The translations under genes were made by a program, and so were the position numbers. From positions 1 to 64,000 of the forward strand of contig NZ_JNYY01000006.1 of NCBI RefSeq assembly GCF_000716785.1: DNA of 64,000 nucleotides, in the 5' to 3' direction. Each line of letters opens with the position of its first letter. Within the stretch, counting starts at the first letter, position 1. The stretch is from Amycolatopsis vancoresmycina (lineage in GTDB: Bacteria > Actinomycetota > Actinomycetes > Mycobacteriales > Pseudonocardiaceae). Positions 1 through 6,735 of the stretch are shown here, piece by piece. A model generated the notes under the pieces. It was not told the origin of the DNA and ran no database searches. It saw nothing but the letters and a program-made list of their open reading frames with translations.

Positions 1-75
1 TTCATCAACCTCTCCATGATCACTATCATGACCAGGCGCCTGACCCGCCAGAAACAGCGGGCCAGGACCACCTAA
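1..75 (+). CDS. IS5-family transposase, C-terminal fragment (cut by window edge)
   Basis: Frame 1 is open from the first base to TAA at 73-75. The last 24 residues begin FINLSMITIMTRRLT, which resembles the conserved C-terminal helix of IS5-group DDE transposases (pattern AxIxLAMIxxMxRRLT). Only the tail is visible, so neither the catalytic triad nor intactness can be judged. The identification rests on recognising this short tail and its position beside an inverted-repeat-like sequence. Confidence 0.5.
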   Translation, partial: FINLSMITIMTRRLTRQKQRARTT

Positions 76-94
76 CCAAGATCCAAGACAGGCT
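1..94 (+). mobile_element. Right end of an IS5-type insertion sequence (partial)
   Basis: The window begins inside a transposase reading frame that stops at 73-75. The following bases up to the phosphatase stop codon (CAAGATCCAAGACAGGCTC, 75-93) look like a terminal inverted repeat, because read inward they give GAGCCTGTCTTGG, a form common at IS5-group ends. The left end lies outside the window, so the repeat cannot be paired and the exact boundary is inferred. The element abuts the 3' end of the phosphatase gene and marks the left edge of the biosynthetic locus. Confidence 0.45.
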
Positions 95-895
95 CTAACG
101 AACAACCCCGTACGCGCGATCAAGCGCACCCACGATCTCCTTACGCAGCCCGGCGCCGACGGCGATCGTCGCCGCGGAACCGACCGTGTGCTCGCTGCCG
201 TCGCGGTCGACGACGGCCCCGCCGGCCTCGCGCACGAGGAGCACGCCGGCCATGGTGTCCCAGGGGTTGTTGGACAGGATCAGTGCGGCGTCGAGCTTTC
301 CGTCCGCCACCCAGGCGAGGTCGATGGCCGCCGTGCCGAGCATTCGGATCTTCTGCGCCCGCGCACCGAGGTCCGACAGCAGCGTCAGCCGGGCGCGGTT
401 CTTCTCCTCGGCGAGTTCACCGATCGCGAAGTCGCCGACGGCGATCATCGCGTCGCGAAGCGCCGTCGCGGCCGACGCGCCAACGCGCTCTCCGTTCGCG
501 AAAGCACCTTCGCCGCGCGCGGCGGTGTACGTGACGCCGAGGTACGGCAGCGCGATCGCGGCGACTGTGCTGTGTTCGCCGTCCACCAGAGCCAGGGAAA
601 TCCCGCAGAGCGGAATTCCGCGGGCGAAGTTGGCGGTCCCGTCGATCGGGTCGAGCGCCCACCACCGGCCGCCGCGCTCCCCGCTGCGGCCGCGCTCCTC
701 GCCGAGGATGCCGATCTCCGGCGTCTCGGCGGCGAGGAACGCCCGCAGCGCGTCCTCGACCGCCGTGTCGACGTCGGTCACCAGGTCGCGATCGCCCTTC
801 GCGGAAACGGAAAAACTCGGGCGCGACCGGACGATCTCCGTCGCCCTCGCCACGGCCTCGCGCGCGACGTCCAGTAGTGCGGCATGCTCGGTCAT
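95..895 (-). CDS. Inositol monophosphatase family phosphatase
   Basis: This 266-residue protein belongs to the Mg-dependent sugar and inositol phosphatase superfamily. The metal-binding motifs are GEERG (about residues 66-69) and LDPIDGTANF (about 81-90, with Asp82 and Asp85). The C-terminal WDTMAG motif near residue 212 supplies the third metal Asp. The length is normal. I chose the ATG at 895 over upstream GTG and TTG codons because it begins the family-like N-terminus. The gene is divergent from the creatininase-family gene, with about 30 bp between starts, and may share its promoter region. In this context it could remove a phosphate from a pathway intermediate such as a ribosylaminopyrimidine phosphate; that substrate is inference. 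The 3' end abuts an insertion sequence. Confidence 0.88.
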   Translation of the reverse strand: MTEHAALLDVAREAVARATEIVRSRPSFSVSAKGDRDLVTDVDTAVEDALRAFLAAETPEIGILGEERGRSGERGGRWWALDPIDGTANFARGIPLCGISLALVDGEHSTVAAIALPYLGVTYTAARGEGAFANGERVGASAATALRDAMIAVGDFAIGELAEEKNRARLTLLSDLGARAQKIRMLGTAAIDLAWVADGKLDAALILSNNPWDTMAGVLLVREAGGAVVDRDGSEHTVGSAATIAVGAGLRKEIVGALDRAYGVVR

Positions 896-924
896 GCTCA
901 CCAACCTAGTGAAGGGCCGCGGTC

Positions 925-1626
925 ATGACCGATCTGTTCCCGCTCGCCACCACCGCCGACGAGCAGCAGCGGCGGGCGTCGGTCGCGGTGCTGCCGGTCG
1001 GCAGCTTCGAGCAGCACGGCGCGCACCTGCCGCTGGCGACCGACACGATCATCGCGGCGACGCTGGCGAAAGCCGTCGCCGACGCCCACCCCGTGCTCCA
1101 CCTGCCGCCGATCACGATCTCGTGCTCGCACGAGCACGCGGGGTGGGCCGGCACGGTGAGCATCTCGGCCCGGACGTTGCACGCGGTGGTCACCGACGTC
1201 GCCGCGTCGCTCCGCGCGTCGGGCGTGGAGCGGCTCGTGCTGGTCAACGGGCACGGCGGCAACTACGTACTGTCCAATGTGGTCCAGGAGGCGGCCGGCG
1301 CGATGGCGCTGTTCCCGGGGGTCGCGGACTGGCGGGCGGCGCACACCGCGGCCGGCCTGCGGACCTCGCTGGACGACGACATGCACGCGGGCGAGCTGGA
1401 GACGTCGATCCTGCTGCACGCCCACCCGCACCTGGTCGGCCCGGGACACGAAACGGCCGACCACGTCACCGACCGGGAACACCTGCTGACGCTGGGCCTG
1501 CGGGCGTACACGGAGTCGGGGGTGGTCGGCCGTCCTTCGCTGGCGAGCGCGGCGAAGGGGCACGTCGTGCTGGACACCCTGGTCCAGCGCTTCCCCGCGG
1601 TGCTCGAGGTGCTCACCTCGTCGTGA
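925..1626 (+). CDS. Creatininase-family amidohydrolase, possible formamide hydrolase
   Basis: The 233-residue protein has the creatininase-fold metal site: GSFEQHGAHLP (Glu29, His31), Asp40 in LATDT, and the NGHGGN loop near residue 112, followed by a HAGELETS helix carrying another metal Glu. Family members include creatininase, mycofactocin MftE and the archaeal FAPy-phosphate deformylase ArfB. No mycofactocin genes lie nearby, but a GTP cyclohydrolase II paralogue predicted to leave the formyl group on its product is convergent with it. Formamide hydrolysis of that product is therefore the most attractive role; this is inference. The stop codon lies inside the first base pairs of the 44-bp palindrome at 1621. 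Confidence 0.85.
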   Translation: MTDLFPLATTADEQQRRASVAVLPVGSFEQHGAHLPLATDTIIAATLAKAVADAHPVLHLPPITISCSHEHAGWAGTVSISARTLHAVVTDVAASLRASGVERLVLVNGHGGNYVLSNVVQEAAGAMALFPGVADWRAAHTAAGLRTSLDDDMHAGELETSILLHAHPHLVGPGHETADHVTDREHLLTLGLRAYTESGVVGRPSLASAAKGHVVLDTLVQRFPAVLEVLTSS

Positions 1627-1664
1627 GTGGTAAGGCGGGTTCTAACCCGCCTTACCACTCACGA
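1621..1664. repeat. 44-bp dispersed palindrome, copy 1
   Basis: A perfect inverted repeat with 21-bp arms (left arm begins TCGTGAGTGGTAAGGCGGGT) and a 2-nt centre CT. The convergent creatininase and cyclohydrolase genes both end inside it, at TGA 1624-1626 and its mirror at 1659-1661. No U-tract follows. It probably serves as a bidirectional terminator. Further copies lie at 16562, 32684 and 42313. Confidence 0.9.
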
Positions 1665-2312
1665 GCCGGCGAAGGCCTGGTCCAGGTGCGGGAGGAGGTG
1701 GGCCATCCGCTCGGCTTTCGTCCGGAGGTAGCGCAGGTTCTCCGGGTTCGGCGGAACGAGCAGCGGAACCTGCTCGCTGATCCGGATTCCGTAGCGGGTG
1801 AGCTGTTCGACCTTCTTCGGGTTGTTGGACAGCAGCCGCACCGAGCGGATGCCGAGGTCGGTCAGGATGCCCGCCGCCGCGTGGTAGTCGCGGGCGTCGA
1901 CCGGGAGGCCCTGCGCCACGTTCGCGTCCACCGTGTCCAGGCCCTCGTCCTGCTGCAGCCGCATCGCCTCGAGCTTCGCGAGCAGGCCGATCCCGCGGCC
2001 CTCGTGGCCCTGGACGTACACCAGCACGCCCGAGCCCTCCTCGACGATGCGGTCCAGGGCCGCCGCCAGCTGGTCGCCGCACTCGCAGTGCGTCGAGCCG
2101 AAGACGTCGCCGGTCAGGCATTCGCTGTGCACCCTGGTCAGGGCGCCGAGCGGGGAGACGTCGCCGTACACCAGCGCGACCTGCTCGGTGCCGGTGCGGT
2201 CGAGGTAGCCGACCGCGCGGAACGTCCCGTGCCGGGTCGGGAGCCGGGTCTCGACCACCCGCTCGACCACGGCCCGGCGCGGCAGATCCCCGACGACCTC
2301 ACTTGCGGTCAT
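1659..2312 (-). CDS. GTP cyclohydrolase II paralogue, predicted formyl-retaining (SCO6655-type)
   Basis: The 217-residue protein aligns through the whole of RibA. It has the zinc ligands Cys65, Cys76 and Cys78 (HSECLTGDVFGSTHCECG), the GHEGRGIGL loop (102-110) and the SNNPKKVE segment. The Tyr of E. coli RibA (KIRAY, Tyr105) is Met117 here (KLEAM). In S. coelicolor SCO6655 a Met at this site accounts for production of the 5-formylamino pyrimidine (FAPy) instead of the deformylated riboflavin precursor. I therefore predict FAPy phosphate as product. No ribB, ribH or ribE is linked, which argues against a riboflavin role. Its ATG overlaps the stop of the upstream membrane-protein gene by 4 bp, making it the last gene of a six-gene operon. 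Confidence 0.88.
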   Translation of the reverse strand: MTASEVVGDLPRRAVVERVVETRLPTRHGTFRAVGYLDRTGTEQVALVYGDVSPLGALTRVHSECLTGDVFGSTHCECGDQLAAALDRIVEEGSGVLVYVQGHEGRGIGLLAKLEAMRLQQDEGLDTVDANVAQGLPVDARDYHAAAGILTDLGIRSVRLLSNNPKKVEQLTRYGIRISEQVPLLVPPNPENLRYLRTKAERMAHLLPHLDQAFAGS

Positions 2313-3328
2313 GACTTCAACCCCACTTCCGATTCCAATCCGGGGCCGGCCGCAACGCGCGGAGCGGGCACGGCACCGGTGTGCGGAGCGCGGGTCACGC
2401 GGAACCCGGCGACACTCCGGACGAGCAGGACACCGGCGCCGGGCAGGCTCGCGACCAGCGTGAGCACGCCGTAGACGACAGCGACGGTGACACCTTGGGC
2501 GGCCCCCAGACCGGCCGCGCCGAAGAGCAGGGCGCAGACGCCCTCGCGCGGGCCGAAGCCGCCGATGTTGAGCGGGAGGCCCATCGCGAGCAGCGCGAGG
2601 ACCATCAGGGGCACGAGCTGCCACACCGGCGCGGCCACCCCGGCCACGCGGGCGGCGACGACGAACAGCGCCAGGTGCCCGGCCAGCGTCGCCACCGACA
2701 GGAAGCCCACGCTGGGCCAGGTCTCGCGGGTCAGCAGGCCGAGCCGGACGTCGGCGAGGGTGACGGCGAAGCCGCGCCGGAACTTCGACGGGCTGTGGAT
2801 CCAGCGCCCGCCCAGCAGGCGGCCGACGACCAGCCCGGCGACGGCGGCCAGCACGACGACCACCCCGGCGACCACGACGACCTCGCGGAACGCACCGGGC
2901 ACCACCGAAGGCGCCCCGAGCACGACGGTGACCGCGGACGCGATCAGCACGACCTGGCCCGCGGTGCGTTCCAGGACGACGGCCCGCACGCCGCGCGGCA
3001 CGTCCCCGCTGTCCCGGCCGTGCTGGACCGCGCGGTGGACGTCGCCGAGGACGCCCGCGGGCAGCACGCCGTTGAGGAACAGCGCGCGGTAGTAGTCGCC
3101 GACCGCGGTGCGCAGCGAGAGCCGCAGGCCGAGCCGGGTGGCGACGATCTGCCAGCGGCCCGCGCTGAACAGCGTCGTCGCGAAGCCGATGACCAGGGCG
3201 GCGAGCACGCCGGGGACGCTGATCCGGCCGAGCCCGTCGAGGAAGGCGGCGCTGCCGAGCTGCCAGACGAGGACGGCGAGGATGCCCGCCGCGCCGAGGA
3301 TCCGCAGCCAGGCGAGTGCGCGCTTCAC
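2309..3328 (-). CDS. Lysylphosphatidylglycerol synthase TM-region family membrane protein
   Basis: A 339-residue polytopic protein of the UPF0104/LPG_synthase_TM family (the flippase-like half of MprF), with about eight hydrophobic segments starting at AWLRILGAAGILAVLVW. Conserved family features are the DYYRALFLNGVLPAGVLGD loop (about residues 70-90) and NIGGFGPREG near residue 250. It lacks the aminoacyl-transferase domain of MprF. Such stand-alone proteins often accompany glycosyltransferases and may move a lipid-linked intermediate across the membrane. The GTG start overlaps the methyltransferase stop (GTGA), and its own stop overlaps the cyclohydrolase ATG, so it is translationally coupled on both sides. 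Confidence 0.8.
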   Translation of the reverse strand: MKRALAWLRILGAAGILAVLVWQLGSAAFLDGLGRISVPGVLAALVIGFATTLFSAGRWQIVATRLGLRLSLRTAVGDYYRALFLNGVLPAGVLGDVHRAVQHGRDSGDVPRGVRAVVLERTAGQVVLIASAVTVVLGAPSVVPGAFREVVVVAGVVVVLAAVAGLVVGRLLGGRWIHSPSKFRRGFAVTLADVRLGLLTRETWPSVGFLSVATLAGHLALFVVAARVAGVAAPVWQLVPLMVLALLAMGLPLNIGGFGPREGVCALLFGAAGLGAAQGVTVAVVYGVLTLVASLPGAGVLLVRSVAGFRVTRAPHTGAVPAPRVAAGPGLESEVGLKS

Positions 3329-4215
3329 GCCGCCACCTCCAGGCTCGGCGGCAGGACCAGCAGGTCGCCGTGGTGGATGACCGCGTGCAGCTCGCCGGCC
3401 GCCGCCATCTCGAGCCGCCGCTGCAGGTAGCCGTCGGCGACCGGGCGCAGCTGGGGCAGCTGCTCGACGGCGGCGCCGACCCAGCCCTCGAGCCACTGCC
3501 GCTGCAGTTCGGCCTGGTCCGGGCCGAGCCGCCACGCGCTGTCCGCGCGGACGACGGTGGCACCGAGCCTGCTGAACGCGGTCGCGGCGACGTCGACGGC
3601 GTTCGGGCCGAGGAGGCGGCGGCCGTCTTCGGTGACCCGGCGCTGGTGGGCGTTGAACGCGGCCGCGAGCGCGGGGTCGAGGGGGTCGGCGGGCGAGAGC
3701 GCCACCTTGCCGGTGACCGACAGCATCAGCAGCGCCGCGCAGCCGGCTTCGACGACCGCCGTGGCCAGTGCGGTGATCTCGGCCCTGGTCAGCAGGTCGA
3801 GCAGGGCGGACGCGGTGACCAGCGACGTCCCGGCGAGGTCGGCGGCCCGCAGCGCGGTGATGTCCCGCTGCTCGGCGACGACGTCGACCGGGCTGCCGTC
3901 GAGCGCGGTCTCCGGGAGGCTCGCCTGCGCGCGGCTGAGCAGGTCGCGGTCGTGGTCGTGCAGGATCCAGTGCTGGGTGCCGGGCAGCCGGGCGGCCAGC
4001 CAGCGGCCGAGCGAGCCGGTGCCGCAGCCGAGGTCGCGGACGACGAAACCACCCCGGGGGGTCCGGGGGGCGGAGCCCTCCCGGGCGGGGTGCGGGGGTT
4101 GCACCCCCGCAGTCTCAGCGAGGAAGTCGCGCAGCGGGTCGACGAGTTCGGTGGCGCGGGCCGCGGCGTCCGCGGGTTCGCGCAGGTAGAGCCAGTCCGG
4201 GGCGAACGCGGTCAT
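3325..4215 (-). CDS. Class I SAM-dependent methyltransferase
   Basis: The protein has 296 residues. Motif I is DLGCGTGSLGRWLAARL at about residues 60-76, followed by the acidic HDHDRDLL strand typical of a Rossmann-fold methyltransferase. The C-terminal 80 residues are rich in Leu, Gln and Trp and match no domain I know. The segment at about residues 36-55 (PPHPAREGSAPRTPRGG) is encoded by a GC-rich REP-like hairpin cluster and looks like an in-frame insertion between an N-terminal helix and the SAM fold. The ATG follows an AGGAGG-like ribosome site and overlaps the glycosyltransferase stop by 4 bp. The substrate is unknown; the product of the glycosyltransferase or cyclohydrolase branch is a reasonable guess. 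Confidence 0.8.
   Translation of the reverse strand: MTAFAPDWLYLREPADAAARATELVDPLRDFLAETAGVQPPHPAREGSAPRTPRGGFVVRDLGCGTGSLGRWLAARLPGTQHWILHDHDRDLLSRAQASLPETALDGSPVDVVAEQRDITALRAADLAGTSLVTASALLDLLTRAEITALATAVVEAGCAALLMLSVTGKVALSPADPLDPALAAAFNAHQRRVTEDGRRLLGPNAVDVAATAFSRLGATVVRADSAWRLGPDQAELQRQWLEGWVGAAVEQLPQLRPVADGYLQRRLEMAAAGELHAVIHHGDLLVLPPSLEVAA
4051..4112. repeat. REP-like GC hairpin cluster inside the methyltransferase gene
   Basis: Two adjacent hairpins: a CCGGGGGG...CCTCCCGG structure, then GCGGGGGT-TGC-ACCCCCGC at 4092-4110. Related hairpins with GGGGC...GCCCC arms lie at 53929 and 57648. Here the repeat is translated, encoding a Pro/Arg-rich insert in the methyltransferase. Confidence 0.6.
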
Positions 4216-5279
4216 GCCGCCGCCTCCTGCCGCAGGAGGATGTCGGCGATCCGGCGGGCGGTGTCGTCCCAGCCGGTCAGGGTCTCGCGGCGCAGCCTCG
4301 CCGACGCGCGCAGCCGCGTCCGCAGCGCGGGCTCGGTGAGCCAGCGGCGCAGGGCCGCGCCGAGCGCCTCGACGTCGTCGCCGGGCACGAGCATCCCGGG
4401 CACCGAGCCGTCCGGCGCGACACCCACCGTGTCCGGCAGCGCGTCGACGTCGGTGGTCAGCACCGGCACGCCACGGGCGAGGGCCTCGGTGACCACCATG
4501 CCGAAGGTCTCGGCGCGCGACGGCAGCACGAGCAGGTCGGCGGTGTGGTAGGTCGCCTCGAGCGCCGCGCCGGTGCGGGGGCCGGTGAGCGTGAAGCGGG
4601 CGCCGAGCCGGTGCTCGCGCAGCCGCTCGACGTACTTGGTCTCCCGGCGGATCCCGCCGACGCACTCGCAGGTCCAGCGCAGGTCGGCCACGGTCTCCAG
4701 GGCCTGTGCGAGCACGCCCTGGCCCTTGCGCGGGGTCACGTTGGCCACGCAGACCAGCCGGGACACGCCGTCGGTGCCGACGGCCGGCGGCGCCGGGTCG
4801 ACGCCCGGCGTCACCGAGTGCACGCGGTGCGGGGCCAGGCCGTGGTGGTCGATCAGCCGGCGGGCGGCCCACTCGCTGGTCGCGACGACCGAGCCGGCGG
4901 CCCGCAGCGTCTCGCGCTCCAGCGCGTCGAGCTCGGCGGCGAGCGCGGGCGGCAGGCCGGTCTCGTCGGCCAGCGGCAGGTGCACCAGCACCGAGAGCGA
5001 AAGCCGCCGCGCCTGCGGGACGACGACCTCGGGGACACCGCACGCGACCAGGCCGTCGAGCAGCACGGCCGAGCCGGTGGGCAGCGCGGAGAGGAGGTGG
5101 CCGAGGACCGCGCGGGCCTCGGTGTCCGGCCGCGGCCAGCTGCCGGCGACGGCGATCTCGTGCACGTCGAGGCCGGCCGCGGCGAGCCGGTCGCACAGGC
5201 GGCGGTCGTAGGTGTTGCCGCCGCTGGGGACGGACGAGTCGTCGACGTCCCCCGGGAGGATCACGTAGAGGGAGTTCAC
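4212..5279 (-). CDS. GT4-family glycosyltransferase
   Basis: This 355-residue protein has the two-Rossmann GT-B architecture. The N-terminal half begins MNSLYVILPGDVDDSSVPSG, which carries an acceptor-site SGGN loop. The C-terminal half has VCVANVTPRKGQG (about 185-197) and the donor-binding signature LPSRAETFGMVVTEALARG with the GT4 E-x7-E spacing (about 262-280). No signal peptide is visible, so it probably acts on the inner membrane face. The GTG start overlaps the PTPS-like stop (GTGA). It probably glycosylates a pathway intermediate; neither the sugar donor nor the acceptor can be read from sequence. Confidence 0.87.
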   Translation of the reverse strand: MNSLYVILPGDVDDSSVPSGGNTYDRRLCDRLAAAGLDVHEIAVAGSWPRPDTEARAVLGHLLSALPTGSAVLLDGLVACGVPEVVVPQARRLSLSVLVHLPLADETGLPPALAAELDALERETLRAAGSVVATSEWAARRLIDHHGLAPHRVHSVTPGVDPAPPAVGTDGVSRLVCVANVTPRKGQGVLAQALETVADLRWTCECVGGIRRETKYVERLREHRLGARFTLTGPRTGAALEATYHTADLLVLPSRAETFGMVVTEALARGVPVLTTDVDALPDTVGVAPDGSVPGMLVPGDDVEALGAALRRWLTEPALRTRLRASARLRRETLTGWDDTARRIADILLRQEAAA

Positions 5280-5674
5280 AGGGCACGCTCGTAACTCGCC
5301 CAGGCGACGTGCGATTCCTTCAGCGAGACGGCGATGCCTTCGAGGCCGCGCGCGCCTTCGCCGAGGCGTCCGGCGTGGACGGCGTCGGCGAGGCGGTCGG
5401 CGACGACCTTCGCGAGGAACTCGGTGGAGGTGTTGACGCCCTTGAACTCCGGCTCGTCGTCGAGGTTGCGGTAGTTCAGGTCGCTCAGCACCGCCTTGAG
5501 CTCTTCCGTGGCCTTGCCGATGTCGACGACGATGTTGTCCTCGTCGAGCTCGGCCCGGCGGAAGGTCGCATCCACCACGAAGGTCGCGCCGTGCAGGCGT
5601 TGCGCGGGTCCGAAGACCTCCCCGCGGAAGCTGTGGGCGACCATCACGTGGTCACGGACGGTGATGCTGAACAC
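5276..5674 (-). CDS. Degenerate 6-pyruvoyl-tetrahydropterin synthase / QueD-like protein
   Basis: With the GTG start at 5674, preceded by GGAGG, the protein has 132 residues, normal for the family. The T-fold and flanks align (VAHSF, RLHGATF, TSTE, SLKE), but key positions differ from QueD. The catalytic Cys before the RLHGH motif is Ala24. The third zinc His is Ala30 (HGA instead of HGH). The catalytic Asp-His pair of LDH is Asn-Tyr (LNYRNLD). Two zinc histidines, His14 and His28, and the terminal Glu remain. It is therefore unlikely to do classical PTPS or CPH4 synthase chemistry. Beside a cyclohydrolase predicted to make FAPy, it may have a new reaction or a binding role. Its stop overlaps the glycosyltransferase start. 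Confidence 0.8.
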   Translation of the reverse strand: MFSITVRDHVMVAHSFRGEVFGPAQRLHGATFVVDATFRRAELDEDNIVVDIGKATEELKAVLSDLNYRNLDDEPEFKGVNTSTEFLAKVVADRLADAVHAGRLGEGARGLEGIAVSLKESHVAWASYERAL

Positions 5675-5705
5675 CAAGACCTCCGATGCGTTCGGGTGGA
5701 CGTGG

Positions 5706-6668
5706 TCACTGCGGCTGATACATGACACGGAGGCACAGGGCGGAAAGTTCATTCGCGGCCAGCCTGGGTAACACGGACGGAAGATCCTTAAACGCGCACT
5801 CGCCGCTGACCAGCGCTTCGAACGCCGGATCGGCCAGCAGTTCGAGGGCGACGGCGAGGCGCTCGGCGTAGTCGCGGTCCGGCCGGGCGACCGTGCCGAC
5901 CTGGCTGCTGCGGATCACCAGCCGCCGCGAATGGAAGTTCTCGCCGAGCGGGACGCGCACCCGGCGGTCGCCGTACCAGGACAGCTCGACGACCTCCCCT
6001 TCCGGCGCGAGCAGTTCCAGCGCGCGGGCCAGCCCGGCTTCGCTGGCGCTCGCGTGCACGACGAGGTCGCAGTCGCCGAGCGCCTGCTCCGGCGTGGCGA
6101 AATCGACGCCGAGCGCGGCGGCGATGGCCGCCTTGGCCGGGTCGACGTCGACCAGCTGGACCCGCGTCGCCGGGAAGCCGGTGAGGAGCTTGGCGACGCT
6201 CGCCCCGACCATCCCGGCGCCGATGACGGCGATCCGGTCGCCGAGCCGCGGCCGCGCGTCCCAGACGGCGTTCACCGCGGTCTCGACCGTGCCGGCGAGG
6301 ATCGCGCGCCCGGGCGGGACGGCGTCCGGCACCGGGGTCACGGCCGTCGCCGGGACGACGTACGCGGTCTGGTGCGGGTAGAGGCAGAAGACGGTCTTGC
6401 CTTCGAGGTGCGCCGGGCCACGTTCGACGACGCCGACGTTGAGGTAGCCGTACTTGACCGGGCCGGGGAACTCGCCCTCCTGGAAGGGCGCGCGCATGAC
6501 GTCGTGCTGGCTCGCCGGGACGCCGCCGCGGAAGACGAGGGTTTCGGTGCCGCGGCTGACGCCGGAGCACAGCGTGCGGACGAGCACGTCGTCCGGCCCC
6601 GGCGTGGGCAGCCGCGCCTCGCGCAGCTGTCCCGAGCCGGGACGTTGAACCCAGAAAGCCTGTTCCAC
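5706..6668 (-). CDS. Medium-chain dehydrogenase/reductase (zinc-binding dehydrogenase family)
   Basis: The 320-residue protein has the MDR N-terminal barrel, with the family motif SGVSRGTETLVFRGGVP (about 36-52) and VKYGYLNVG. A Rossmann domain follows with VIGAGMVGASVAK (about 151-163) and LVDVD, which suggests NAD. The GHE and four-Cys structural zinc motifs of classical alcohol dehydrogenases are absent. The GTG start at 6668 follows GAGGAGAAAC, a good ribosome site. It is the first gene of the minus-strand operon and lies 31 bp upstream of the PTPS-like gene. It is divergent from the phosphatidyltransferase at 6736, so 6669-6735 should hold both promoters. Confidence 0.83.
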   Translation of the reverse strand: MEQAFWVQRPGSGQLREARLPTPGPDDVLVRTLCSGVSRGTETLVFRGGVPASQHDVMRAPFQEGEFPGPVKYGYLNVGVVERGPAHLEGKTVFCLYPHQTAYVVPATAVTPVPDAVPPGRAILAGTVETAVNAVWDARPRLGDRIAVIGAGMVGASVAKLLTGFPATRVQLVDVDPAKAAIAAALGVDFATPEQALGDCDLVVHASASEAGLARALELLAPEGEVVELSWYGDRRVRVPLGENFHSRRLVIRSSQVGTVARPDRDYAERLAVALELLADPAFEALVSGECAFKDLPSVLPRLAANELSALCLRVMYQPQ

Positions 6669-6735
6669 GTGTTTCTCCTCAGCGGGCGACCGGAGGCTGG
6701 TGTCGCCACCCTATGAGCAATTCGCGGAGTCGACG

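Noticed and set aside
925..1626. Mycofactocin gene mftE
   Set aside because: No mftA, mftB, mftC or mftD neighbours are present, and the link with a cyclohydrolase fits a formamide hydrolase better.
1659..2312. Riboflavin biosynthesis gene ribA
   Set aside because: Met replaces the critical Tyr and no other riboflavin gene is adjacent; only the fold is RibA.
186..2474. Very long open frame on the plus strand across the phosphatase, creatininase and cyclohydrolase genes
   Set aside because: It is Arg/Pro/Ala-rich with no domain, crosses three recognised genes and the palindrome, and arises from GC-rich third-position bias opposite real genes.
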